This document shows, in pieces, positions 1 to 6,570 of a DNA stretch of 6,667 nucleotides. The notes beneath the pieces are model-generated. The model searched no databases. It worked only from the letters and a program-made list of their open reading frames with translations, and was not told where the DNA came from. Origin of the DNA: Actinomycetota bacterium (lineage in GTDB: Bacteria > Actinomycetota > Thermoleophilia > Gaiellales > Gaiellaceae); NCBI GenBank assembly GCA_013816275.1, contig JACDER010000083.1, positions 1 to 6,667 on the forward strand, in the 5' to 3' direction. The translations under genes and the position numbers were made by a program. Positions within the stretch are counted from its first letter, which is position 1. Every line of letters begins with the position of its first letter.

Positions 1-151
1 CGCACGAGCACAGGTACTCGCTCGTATCGTCCCCGCCGGCCAGTCCTCTGGCCTCGAGGTCAGCGGTCTTCTCCGCGATTCGCTCGTTGACCTCGCGGAG
101 GACGACCTCGTTCTCGGCGATGTGCTTGGGCGGCTTCCATCGGGCGAAAGT
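1..151 (-). CDS. partial small protein (reverse strand), start codon unresolved, runs off the window
   Basis: Reading the reverse strand from 151 to 1 gives an uninterrupted 50-codon frame. It contains the stretch ENEVVLREVNERI and ends at the window edge in EYLCSC. I recall a common family of short actinobacterial proteins with this plan: an N-terminal helix with an 'NE..FREVNERI' core, then a Cys-containing '(F/Y)xCxC' segment. Their function is unknown to me. The frame is closed upstream by TAG (152-154), and no ATG, GTG or TTG lies between that stop and the conserved core. An ATG at 138-140 is in another frame that soon stops. Either the gene uses a rare start (an ATC at 119-121 sits just before the core), or a frameshift has broken its beginning, or there is a sequence error. 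It is divergent from the formate dehydrogenase operon. The family assignment is from memory. Confidence 0.4.
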
Positions 152-186
152 CTACACAGACAACCGGAGATAACCCTTCTAAAACC

Positions 187-199
187 GCTGACCGTCAGC
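187..199. repeat. 13-bp odd palindrome, candidate operator
   Basis: GCTGAC and GTCAGC are perfect inverted arms around a single central C. The site lies in the AT-richer upstream region of the formate dehydrogenase operon, directly beside a second palindrome at 201-210. This arrangement suits a dimeric repressor or activator site, but the recognising protein is not identifiable. Confidence 0.4.
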
Positions 200-200
200 A

Positions 201-210
201 AATCTAGATT
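201..210. repeat. perfect 10-bp palindrome AATCTAGATT
   Basis: A self-complementary decamer that is rich in A/T in an otherwise GC-rich window. It lies one base after the 187-199 palindrome and one base before the 212-226 inverted repeat. Its right half contains TAGATT, which could itself serve as a -10 hexamer, so a protein bound here could block transcription. This is inference from position only. Confidence 0.35.
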
Positions 211-211
211 C

Positions 212-226
212 GCGCTCCACGAGCGC
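212..226. repeat. inverted repeat GCGCTC-cac-GAGCGC
   Basis: Six-base perfect arms separated by three bases, immediately after the 201-210 palindrome. It could be an operator, or a small hairpin if transcribed from a more upstream promoter. There is no T-run after it, so it is not an intrinsic terminator. Confidence 0.35.
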
Positions 227-247
227 CTCGCTCACCTTCTCCCCGCC

Positions 248-253
248 TACAAT
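248..253 (+). promoter_or_regulatory. candidate -10 element TACAAT
   Basis: TACAAT fits the actinobacterial TAnnnT consensus and lies between short GC-rich inverted arms. A start of transcription about seven bases downstream would fall at or beside the in-frame GTG at 260, which would give a leaderless mRNA. That would fit the absence of a Shine-Dalgarno sequence before that GTG. No clear -35 is visible. Confidence 0.35.
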
Positions 254-259
254 CGGGCG

Positions 260-1690
260 GTGGGGGTCCTTCGCCTTCCGGCCCTGCTCGGAGAGATTCC
301 GAAGGAGCGCACCCGGCTACTCGACAACCTCGGCCGGATCCGGCGAGAGGTCGGCCCGATCACGCCTGACCTCTCGGACGCGCTCGCCGACGCGATGAAC
401 CTCCGCCGCGGCGACGTCCACGAGGTCGCCTCCTTCTACTCGTACCTCCACGTTCCGGTCGAGACGCCGCGGATCTGCACCGGGCCCGTGTGCGACTGCT
501 TCGGCACCCGCGTCGCTACGGGAGAGCTCGAGGTCGCCTGTCTCGGCCACTGCGACCTCGCGCCCGTCCGGCTGGAGGGGGAGGAGGTCGCCGGCGGCGT
601 GACACACAACGCGAACGGGTTCCTGCTCGAGCCGGACGAGCTCCGCGCCGTGCCCGAGCTAGCACCGGAACGCGTGATCGAGGCGCTGCGCGACTCGGGC
701 CTGACCGGAATGGGCGGCGCAGGCTTCCCCGCCTGGCGCAAGTGGGAGGCTGTGCTCGCCGAGCCCGCCCCCCGCGTCGTGATCGTCAACGCCGACGAGG
801 GCGAGCCCGGGACGTTCAAGGACCGGTACCTGATGGAGCTCCGGCCACACCTCGTGCTCGAGGGGCTCGAGCTCGCGATGCGCTTCTGCGAGACGGACCG
901 CGCCTACATCTACCTGCGCGAGGAGTACGCGACCGCCCGCGCGCGGCTTCGGGCTGCGATCGCCGAGCGTGGGCTCGCGGTCGAGATCGTCGTCGGTGCG
1001 GGTTCGTACGTTTGCGGTGAGGAAAGCGCGATGCTCGAGTCGATGGAGGGGCGGCGAGGTATGCCGCGGCTCCGTCCTCCCTACCCCGCCCAGGCCGGCT
1101 ACCTCGGCCGCCCCACGCTCATCTCGAATGTCGAGACACTCGCTCTGGCCGCCCGGATCGTCCGCGGGAAGTGGACGCCCGCGCGCCTGTGGTCGGTCTC
1201 TGGCGCCGTCGCGCGGCCCGGCTGCTACGAGGCGCCGCTCGACGTCACCTCACGGCAGCTGATCGACGACTTTGCCGGTGGCGCAACCGACGAGATCGGC
1301 GCCGTCGTTCCGGGCGGCGCCGCGAGCGGGATCCTCCCGCCGGCCGCGCTCGACGCCCCGCTGACGCGTGAGCACCTCCTCGAATGGGGCTGCGGGCCTG
1401 GGTCGGCGGGTTTCCAGGTCTTCCCGGCGACCTACCCCATCCAGCGGCTGCTCGCCGAGACGATGCGATTCTTCGCCGAGGAGTCGTGCCAGAAGTGCAC
1501 TCCCTGCCGGATCGGCAACCGCGCACTTCATCATCTGTTCGAAGGAGAGCTGACGATGACTCGGGAGACGATGGACGAATGGCTGGAGGCGCTCGAGGAG
1601 ACCTCGATCTGCGGCCTGGGACAGGCATCCCCGATTCCCGTCCGGGCGGCCCTGCGGCACTTCCCCCAGGAGCTGGCATGGTCGAGTTAA
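260..1690 (+). CDS. fdhB: NAD-dependent formate dehydrogenase, fused NuoE-NuoF (FdsG-FdsB) diaphorase subunit
   Basis: This subunit passes electrons from the catalytic subunit to NAD+ through Fe-S clusters and FMN. Numbering here is from the upstream GTG at 122 (522 aa). The NuoE/FdsG-like part spans about 60-165, with [2Fe-2S] ligands C119, C124, C140 and C144. The NuoF/FdsB part has GMGGAGFP (196-203), NADEGEPGTFKDR for FMN (223-235), GAGSYVCGEESA for NADH (292-303), an SLBB-like stretch, and [4Fe-4S] ligands C456, C459, C462 and C497. I prefer the GTG at 260 (476 aa), because the extra 46 residues show no family resemblance and overlie a palindrome-rich, AT-richer stretch; the GTG at 122 remains possible. 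Its end overlaps fdhA by 13 bases, so the two are probably co-translated. A fused beta subunit resembles the two-subunit FDH1 type of Methylorubrum. The C124-C140 spacing is much shorter than in NuoE. Confidence 0.9.
   Translation: MGVLRLPALLGEIPKERTRLLDNLGRIRREVGPITPDLSDALADAMNLRRGDVHEVASFYSYLHVPVETPRICTGPVCDCFGTRVATGELEVACLGHCDLAPVRLEGEEVAGGVTHNANGFLLEPDELRAVPELAPERVIEALRDSGLTGMGGAGFPAWRKWEAVLAEPAPRVVIVNADEGEPGTFKDRYLMELRPHLVLEGLELAMRFCETDRAYIYLREEYATARARLRAAIAERGLAVEIVVGAGSYVCGEESAMLESMEGRRGMPRLRPPYPAQAGYLGRPTLISNVETLALAARIVRGKWTPARLWSVSGAVARPGCYEAPLDVTSRQLIDDFAGGATDEIGAVVPGGAASGILPPAALDAPLTREHLLEWGCGPGSAGFQVFPATYPIQRLLAETMRFFAEESCQKCTPCRIGNRALHHLFEGELTMTRETMDEWLEALEETSICGLGQASPIPVRAALRHFPQELAWSS
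1668..1672 (+). promoter_or_regulatory. Shine-Dalgarno AGGAG for the catalytic subunit
   Basis: AGGAG lies five bases before the ATG at 1678, inside the 3' end of the preceding gene. It fixes the start of the catalytic subunit: the protein from this ATG begins directly with the beta strand of the [2Fe-2S] ferredoxin fold, as expected for FdsA/NuoG. Confidence 0.75.
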
Positions 1691-4368
1691 CGGTCGACGG
1701 CCGAACGATCCAGGCGACCGAGGGCGAGCTCCTCGTCCACGTGCTCGCGCGAAACGGCGTGTTCGTGCCGACCCTTTGCCACGACGCGAAGCTCGACCCG
1801 TACGGCGGCTGCCGCGTCTGCGTGGTCGAGGTCGAGGGCGCGCCGCGGCCGGTACCGGCATGCGCGACCCGCGCGGCGCAGGGGATGGCGATCTCCACGA
1901 ACGGCCGCGCAGAAAAGCTCCGGCGGACGCTGACCGAGATGCTGCTCACGGAGCACCTGAACGCGAATCCCGGCGGCCGCCCGAACGAGCTCGTGGGCCT
2001 GGCCGAGGAGCTCGGTGCAGAGGCCCCCTTCATCCTCCCGGACGCGAAGCGGGAGCCCTACGAAGACCGGAACCGGCTGATGGGGTACGACCCCGACGCC
2101 TGCATCCTCTGCAACCGCTGCGTCCGCTACACGCAGGAGGTGATGCAGTGCTCCGCGCTCTCGCTCGAGGGTCGCGGCCCCGAGGCGCGCATCGTCCCGA
2201 CCTGGGACCGCTCGTGGCTCGACACCGAGTGCGAGCTCTGCGGCGGGTGCCTGTCCGTCTGCCCGACCGGCGCGATCTACGAGAAGTTCGAGGAGGGCTT
2301 CCCGGCCAACCGTGAGGTGCAGCTGGACAAGGTCAAGACGACCTGCACCTTCTGCGGTGTCGGCTGCCAGATCGACCTCAACGTCGACCGCGAGACGAAC
2401 CGGATCGTGAAGGTCACGTCCGACCCCAGCTACCTCCCGAACGAGGGAGACCTCTGCGTCAAGGGCCGCTTCGCCTTCAATTTCGTCCACCATCCCGACC
2501 GCCTGACCGAGCCGCTCGTCCGCGGCGAGGACGGCGAGCTGCACGAGACGAGCTGGGAGCACGCGCTCGCCGTCGCGGCCAAGGGCCTCGAGGAGGTGAG
2601 AGACCGGCACGGCCCGCAGTCGATCGGCTTCCTCGCCTCGGCGCGGCTGACGATGGAGGAGAACTTCCTCATCCAGAAGCTGGCCCGAGCGGTAATCGGC
2701 ACGAACTCGGTCCACTCCTGCGAGGCCACCTGACACGCTCCCACTCTTTACGGCCTGGTCAGGTCGTTGGGCAGAGGAGCTAGCACCAACTCGATCCCGG
2801 AGATCGACGACGATCGCTTCCTGCTTGTGATCGGCTCGAACACGACGGAGGCGCACCCGGTGCTGGCGCTGCGCATGAAAAAGGCGGTCCGAAACGGCGC
2901 GACGCTCGTCGTCGCCGACCCGCGCAAGATCTGGCTGACCAAGATCGCGAAGCGCCACCTGCAGCTCCGGCCCGGCACGGACGTCTGGCTGCTGAACGCG
3001 ATCATGCACGTAATCCTCGAGGAGGGCCTCCAGGACGAGGAGTACATCCGCGCGCATACGGAGGATTTCGAGGCCGTGCGAGAGATCGTCAAGCGGTACC
3101 CCCCTGAGCAAGCGGAGCGGATGACCGGAGTCCCCGCCGAGGACATCCGCGCGACCGCCCGCGAGTACGCGGCCGAGAAGTACGCCGCCGTCTTCTACAC
3201 GCTCGGGATCACCGAGCACGCCTGCGCGGTCGACAACGTCTGGTCGCTCTCCAATCTCGTCCTCATGACCGGCCACCTGGGCTACGAGTCGACCGGGCTG
3301 AACGCGCTGCGCGGCCAGAACAACGTCCAGGGCCTGAACGACGCGGGCGCGAATCCGTCCTACCTCCCCGGGTATCAGTCGCTCACCGACCCTGAGGTCG
3401 TGCTGAAGTTCGAAGAGAGGTGGGGCGCCAAGGTCCCGCAGACGCCGGGCTACCGGCTCGACCAGATGATCTCCGGCCTCCACGACGGCCGGATCAAGGG
3501 TCTGTACCTGGTCGGCGAGAACCCCGCCCACACCGAGCCGAACGCCCACCACGTCGAGGAGGGGCTCGAGCGGGTGGAGTTCATGGTCGCGCAGGACCTG
3601 TTCCTGAACGAGACGACGCGAGACCACGCCGACGTCGTCTTCCCCGCCTCCAGCTTCGCCGAGAAGGAGGGCACGTTCACGAACACCGAGCGGCGGGTCA
3701 ACCGGGTCCGCAAGGCGCTCGACTCTCCCGGCAGCGCGCGCGAGGACTGGCGGATCGTCGTCGACTTCGCGAACGCGCTCGGCGCAGGCTGGTGGTACGA
3801 GACGGCGGAGGACATCTGGAACGAGTTCGCCGACCTGTCGCCCAACTGGTCCGGGATCCGGTACGACCGGCTCGAGGAGGTCGGCCTCCAGTGGCCCTGC
3901 ACGGACCTGGACCACCCCGGCTCCCGCTTCCTCCACGCCCCCCGGCCGGACCGCGCGGGCGGAAGGGCCAAGTTCTTCCCGGTCGAGTATCAGCCTCCGA
4001 TCGAGCAGCCCGACTCGGAGTTCCCCTTCGTCCTGTCGACGGGCCGGACGCTCTACCACTACAACTCGGCCGGGATGACGATGCGGGAGCCCGGCGTGAC
4101 CGACAAGCAGGTGGAACCGTTCTTCGAGATCTCGGCGGAGGACGCGTCCAATCTGGGGCTGGAAGAAGGCGATCTCGCACGCCTCGTCTCGCGGCGCGGA
4201 GAGCTCGAGGCCGAGGCTCGCATCACCGAGCGCGTCTACCCCGGCCTGGTCTGGATGGCGCTTCACTTCGCCCAGGCCAAGGTGAACTGGCTCACGCATG
4301 ACGTCGGCGACCCGCTGATCGGAACGCCCGAGTACAAGGTCTCGGCCGTGCGCATCGAGCGTGCTTGA
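1678..4368 (+). CDS. fdhA: selenocysteine-containing formate dehydrogenase, catalytic (alpha) subunit, read through UGA
   Basis: This is the Mo/W-bis-pyranopterin enzyme subunit that interconverts formate and CO2. Reading UGA 2731-2733 as Sec gives one 896-residue protein. Domains in order are: [2Fe-2S] ferredoxin (C34, C45, C48, C62); a ferredoxin-like region (C142, C145, C148, C158; C185, C188, C191, C195-P); the catalytic-domain [4Fe-4S] (C223, C226, C230, C260, with K262 two residues on); Sec352-His353; RGQNNVQG with R545; and a C-terminal dinucleotide-binding domain (about 780-896). Sec352 to R545 is 193 residues, the same as U140 to R333 in E. coli FdhF. Two oddities stand out. The NuoG/FdsA His-Cys3 site keeps H93 but has no cysteines, and T152 stands where the fourth Cys of one ferredoxin motif is expected. 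There is no Tat signal, so it should be cytoplasmic, paired with the NAD-reducing subunit just upstream. The FdsA/Fdh1A class is the best match; complex I NuoG is excluded by the active-site motif. Confidence 0.92.
2731..2733 (+). other. in-frame UGA selenocysteine codon (Sec352)
   Basis: TGA interrupts an otherwise continuous frame between HSCEAT and HAPTLYGL. In E. coli FdhF the same place reads C-A-R-V-U-H-G-P-S. Family resemblance continues without a break or frame change for more than 540 residues after it, so it is not an ordinary stop. The next codon is His, the invariant active-site partner of Sec or Cys in this family. Confidence 0.93.
2734..2780 (+). promoter_or_regulatory. bacterial SECIS element for SelB-dependent UGA decoding
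   Basis: The apical helix pairs 2750-2756 with 2761-2767 (seven pairs, one of them G-U) and closes a GGUC tetraloop at 2757-2760. E. coli fdhF SECIS has the same GGUC loop, which SelB contacts. The loop begins 23 nt after the UGA, within the usual bacterial range. A lower helix can form from CTCT (2744-2747) with AGAG (2773-2776) and GCTC (2737-2740) with GAGC (2777-2780). Unpaired U2748 and U2749 below the apical helix may stand in for the bulged U of E. coli. The element lies within the coding sequence. The folding was done by eye. Confidence 0.8.
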
Positions 4369-5083
4369 GACGCTCGAGCCTCGCGGCCGGTTCGGGCGGC
4401 CGTATCTGTACGAGCCGGAGTGCGAGTCCACCCAGCTGCTGATCGGAGCGAACCCGGAGGAGGGCACGGTCGCCGTCTGCGACTTCCAGTCGGCCGGGAG
4501 AGGTCGTCTCGGGCGGACGTGGGAGGCGCCGGCCGGAACCGCGATTCACTGTTCGGTCGCGCTCGCCCCCCCTGCCGGCCGCGCCCCGCAGGAGCTCACA
4601 CTCGTGGGGGCCCTGGCCGCGGCCGACGCAGTCGAGGTCGCCACAGACCTGTTCGTCCAGGTCAAGTGGCCGAACGACGTCATGCTGAACCGGCGCAAGG
4701 TCGCCGGCGTGCTCGGCGAGCTCCGAGGAGGAACGGTGGTGCTCGGGATCGGCATCAACGTCAACCAGACACGTGAGCAGCTCCCGCCCGACGCGCGCCG
4801 GCCGGCCGGCTCGCTCCGGACGCTGACGGGAACCGAGCATGATCGAGCCCAGGTGCTCTCCACCCTGCTCTGGCGGCTCGAACACCATTACGACGAGTGG
4901 CGAGAGGGCGGGCTCGCCGCCCTGTACCCGGACATTGGCGCACGAGACTTCCTCCGGGGGCGGCGTGTGACCGTCGACGGGGTCAGCGGGACGGTGATCG
5001 GCATCGACCGCGCCGGCCGGCTCGAGCTCGACACGGGCGGCGAGCGCCGGCTCGTGGAAAGCGGCGAGATCTCCTACTCGTAA
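4361..5083 (+). CDS. birA: biotin--[acetyl-CoA-carboxylase] ligase, monofunctional (no DNA-binding domain)
   Basis: This enzyme activates biotin with ATP to biotinyl-5'-AMP and attaches it to the lysine of biotin carboxyl carrier domains in acyl-CoA carboxylases. The 240-residue protein shows the class signatures: ESTQ (22-25, the usual DSTN position); QSAGRGRLGRTW (43-54), the biotinyl-AMP-binding loop; KWPNDV (102-107); KVAGVLGE (113-120), with the conserved Lys; and GIGINVN further on. A small SH3-like C-terminal domain covers about the last 45 residues. It lacks the N-terminal helix-turn-helix of E. coli BirA, so it is not expected to be a repressor. The GTG start lies 8 bases inside the end of fdhA and has no Shine-Dalgarno, which suggests translational coupling. 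There is no obvious biochemical link to formate oxidation. The family call is secure. Confidence 0.93.
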   Translation: MLETLEPRGRFGRPYLYEPECESTQLLIGANPEEGTVAVCDFQSAGRGRLGRTWEAPAGTAIHCSVALAPPAGRAPQELTLVGALAAADAVEVATDLFVQVKWPNDVMLNRRKVAGVLGELRGGTVVLGIGINVNQTREQLPPDARRPAGSLRTLTGTEHDRAQVLSTLLWRLEHHYDEWREGGLAALYPDIGARDFLRGRRVTVDGVSGTVIGIDRAGRLELDTGGERRLVESGEISYS

Positions 5084-6543
5084 CGAGCCGACGCAGCCGC
5101 CGTCGCGACGTCTTTCGGGTAGGTACGCAGCGCCTTGAACAGCAAGTAAGCGCTCGCGAGCAGCGGGACGAGCATGATCGCGAACGTCCATTGCAGGCCC
5201 GACCGCCCGCCGCCGAAGACGTGATCCGAGACGGCCCCGAACAGGAGCGGGGCGAGCGCCTGGGCGATTCCGCGCAAGAACGTGCGAACCGCCTCGGCGC
5301 GGCCCCAGAGGAACGGGGGCATGATGTCGAGCCTCGCCGCATCGAGGGCCGGCGCCTGGGCCGAGAGGAAGAGGACCGCGAAGATCAGATAGGGCACGGC
5401 GCTGAACACGCTGCGCGTGAAGATCGCCGGCGCGAAGATCACCACGGTCAGCGTCGCCGCGACGGCGGCGGTGATGACCCGGCCGTTCAGCATTCCCCGG
5501 CGTAGGAGCCGGTCGCCGACGGCGCCGCCGAGGAGGACGCCTCCGATGGCGCCCGTTCCGATCACGAGCAGGAGGAGGTTGGCGAGCGCCTGGTTGATCC
5601 CGTACTGCTCCTTGGCGAACTGCGATCCGAAGGTCTGGACACCGGCGAGGAAGTAGTAGGCGCACGCGCTCGCTGCAATCAGGATCACGTTCGTGCGCAC
5701 GGCGAGCACGTGGCGGACGGCGGCAAAGATGTTCATCCGCCGCTCGTGGCGCTCGAGGATGAGGTCGGGGTCGGGGCTGATCCCGTGTTCCTCGGCGATC
5801 CGCTGGGCATCTGTTCTCCGCGGCTCGCCGTCTGCCGCCTGCGCCTCTCTCTGCGGGCCGCGCGTCCCCGGCTCCGCGGCGAGCGTTCCCGCTCCCCCGC
5901 GCTCCGGCTCGGGCAGACGGAAAGCGAACCACGCGAGCGCGAACGCGGGCAGCGCGAGGATGACGAACGCGGCCCGCCAGGAAAGCTGGGCGATGTCGCC
6001 GGTGACCGCGAAGCCGAAGCCGGCCCCGAACAGCTCGCCGGCAAGGATGAAGCCGTAGATCCGCCCTCTCTCCGACGGCGCGAAGTAATCGCCGACGAGC
6101 GAGGCCACGAGCGGCCCTGCCGCCGCCGTCACGGCGCCGAGGAAGAGGCGCGCGATCAGGAGCTCGCCGAAGTCGCCGACCATCGCGCTCCAGAGCATCG
6201 CCACGCCCCAGAGCACGATCACGGCAGCGAGCGTCCACGTCCGCCTGACGCGGTCGGCGAGCACGCCGAACGGGAGGGTCGCAAGCGCGGCGACCAGCGA
6301 GGTCACCGCGACGAGGAGGCCGATGTCGGTGTTCGAGATGTGCAGCCCGCTACGTAGCTCGGTCGCGGAGGCGCCCACCGTGGTCGCGTCGGCCGCGCTC
6401 AGCCCGAGCACGCAGGCGAGGACGATGACCACGCGCGCGCGCTGCCCTCCTCCCAGCTGGTGGGAGAGGTGGCGGGCGGTGAACCGCGCGGCGCCTCGCG
6501 CTGCGCGGCCGAACGGCGAGGGGGCGCTTTGAGCCTCGGTCAC
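5074..6543 (-). CDS. major facilitator superfamily transporter, substrate unknown
   Basis: A 489-residue membrane protein with about 12 hydrophobic segments. It begins with a roughly 37-residue basic, Ala-rich cytoplasmic N-terminus. The first helices follow, then the MFS motif A loop GVLADRVRR (93-101) between TM2 and TM3, and a PSERGRIYG loop after TM4. A long charged central loop (about 208-285, many Glu, Arg and Ala) separates the two six-helix halves. An Asp (D52) in TM1, the SERG loop and the overall style resemble Spinster-like or hexuronate/drug-type MFS carriers, but nothing fixes the substrate. The start is GTG at 6543-6541, 27 bases after the stop of the preceding reverse-strand gene, with no strong Shine-Dalgarno. 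Its TAG stop (5076-5074) lies inside the end of birA, so the two genes converge with a 10-base overlap. It is not of the FocA/FNT formate channel family. Confidence 0.88.
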   Translation of the reverse strand: MTEAQSAPSPFGRAARGAARFTARHLSHQLGGGQRARVVIVLACVLGLSAADATTVGASATELRSGLHISNTDIGLLVAVTSLVAALATLPFGVLADRVRRTWTLAAVIVLWGVAMLWSAMVGDFGELLIARLFLGAVTAAAGPLVASLVGDYFAPSERGRIYGFILAGELFGAGFGFAVTGDIAQLSWRAAFVILALPAFALAWFAFRLPEPERGGAGTLAAEPGTRGPQREAQAADGEPRRTDAQRIAEEHGISPDPDLILERHERRMNIFAAVRHVLAVRTNVILIAASACAYYFLAGVQTFGSQFAKEQYGINQALANLLLLVIGTGAIGGVLLGGAVGDRLLRRGMLNGRVITAAVAATLTVVIFAPAIFTRSVFSAVPYLIFAVLFLSAQAPALDAARLDIMPPFLWGRAEAVRTFLRGIAQALAPLLFGAVSDHVFGGGRSGLQWTFAIMLVPLLASAYLLFKALRTYPKDVATAAASARYE

Positions 6544-6570
6544 TGCCGTATTAAGAGCATCCGGCGCCGG

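Larger units (their letters stand above)
152..259 (+). promoter_or_regulatory. intergenic regulatory region upstream of the formate dehydrogenase operon
   Basis: This stretch is visibly richer in A/T than its surroundings, especially 168-210. It holds four short palindromes in a row: GCTGAC-c-GTCAGC (187-199), the perfect 10-mer AATCTAGATT (201-210), GCGCTC-cac-GAGCGC (212-226), and CCGCC...GGCGG (243-247 with 256-260) flanking TACAAT (248-253). TACAAT matches the actinobacterial -10 pattern TAnnnT, and TAGATT (205-210) is a second match. I see no convincing -35. The palindromes could be operators for a dimeric regulator. No regulator gene is visible in the window, so which protein binds is unknown. 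Confidence 0.5.

Noticed and set aside
212..226. Intrinsic terminator
   Set aside because: The hairpin arms are short and there is no run of T after it on either strand.
2731..2733. TGA as a true stop or pseudogene lesion splitting the dehydrogenase into two genes
   Set aside because: The position, the following His, the spacing to the conserved Arg, the SECIS-like hairpin and intact coding afterwards all fit Sec decoding. The downstream piece would have to start at an internal TTG without its active-site residue.
260..4368. NuoE/F/G of respiratory complex I
   Set aside because: No membrane or other nuo genes are adjacent, NuoE and NuoF are fused, and the large subunit carries the formate dehydrogenase active site (U-H and RGQNNVQG) rather than a degenerate NuoG domain.
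260..4368. Hydrogen-dependent CO2 reductase or formate hydrogenlyase
   Set aside because: No hydrogenase subunit or HycB-like ferredoxin gene is present. The partner is an NAD/FMN diaphorase module.
1687..4467. Very long reverse-strand open frame (926 codons) opposite the formate dehydrogenase
   Set aside because: It mirrors the codon periodicity of the sense gene in GC-rich DNA. The translation is low-complexity Arg/Val/Leu/Asp text with no recognisable domain.
4292..6238. Reverse-strand 648-codon frame covering birA and most of the transporter
   Set aside because: It is an Arg- and Pro-rich shadow that crosses two well-recognised genes in other frames, with no family features.
5417..6357. 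Forward-strand open frames inside the transporter gene
   Set aside because: They are antisense shadows of the transmembrane coding pattern, Arg/Glu-rich and without hydrophobic organisation or family motifs.
5074..6543. Formate transporter linked to the dehydrogenase
   Set aside because: The protein is a 12-helix MFS carrier, not FocA/FNT. It is on the opposite strand and grouped with a different upstream gene.
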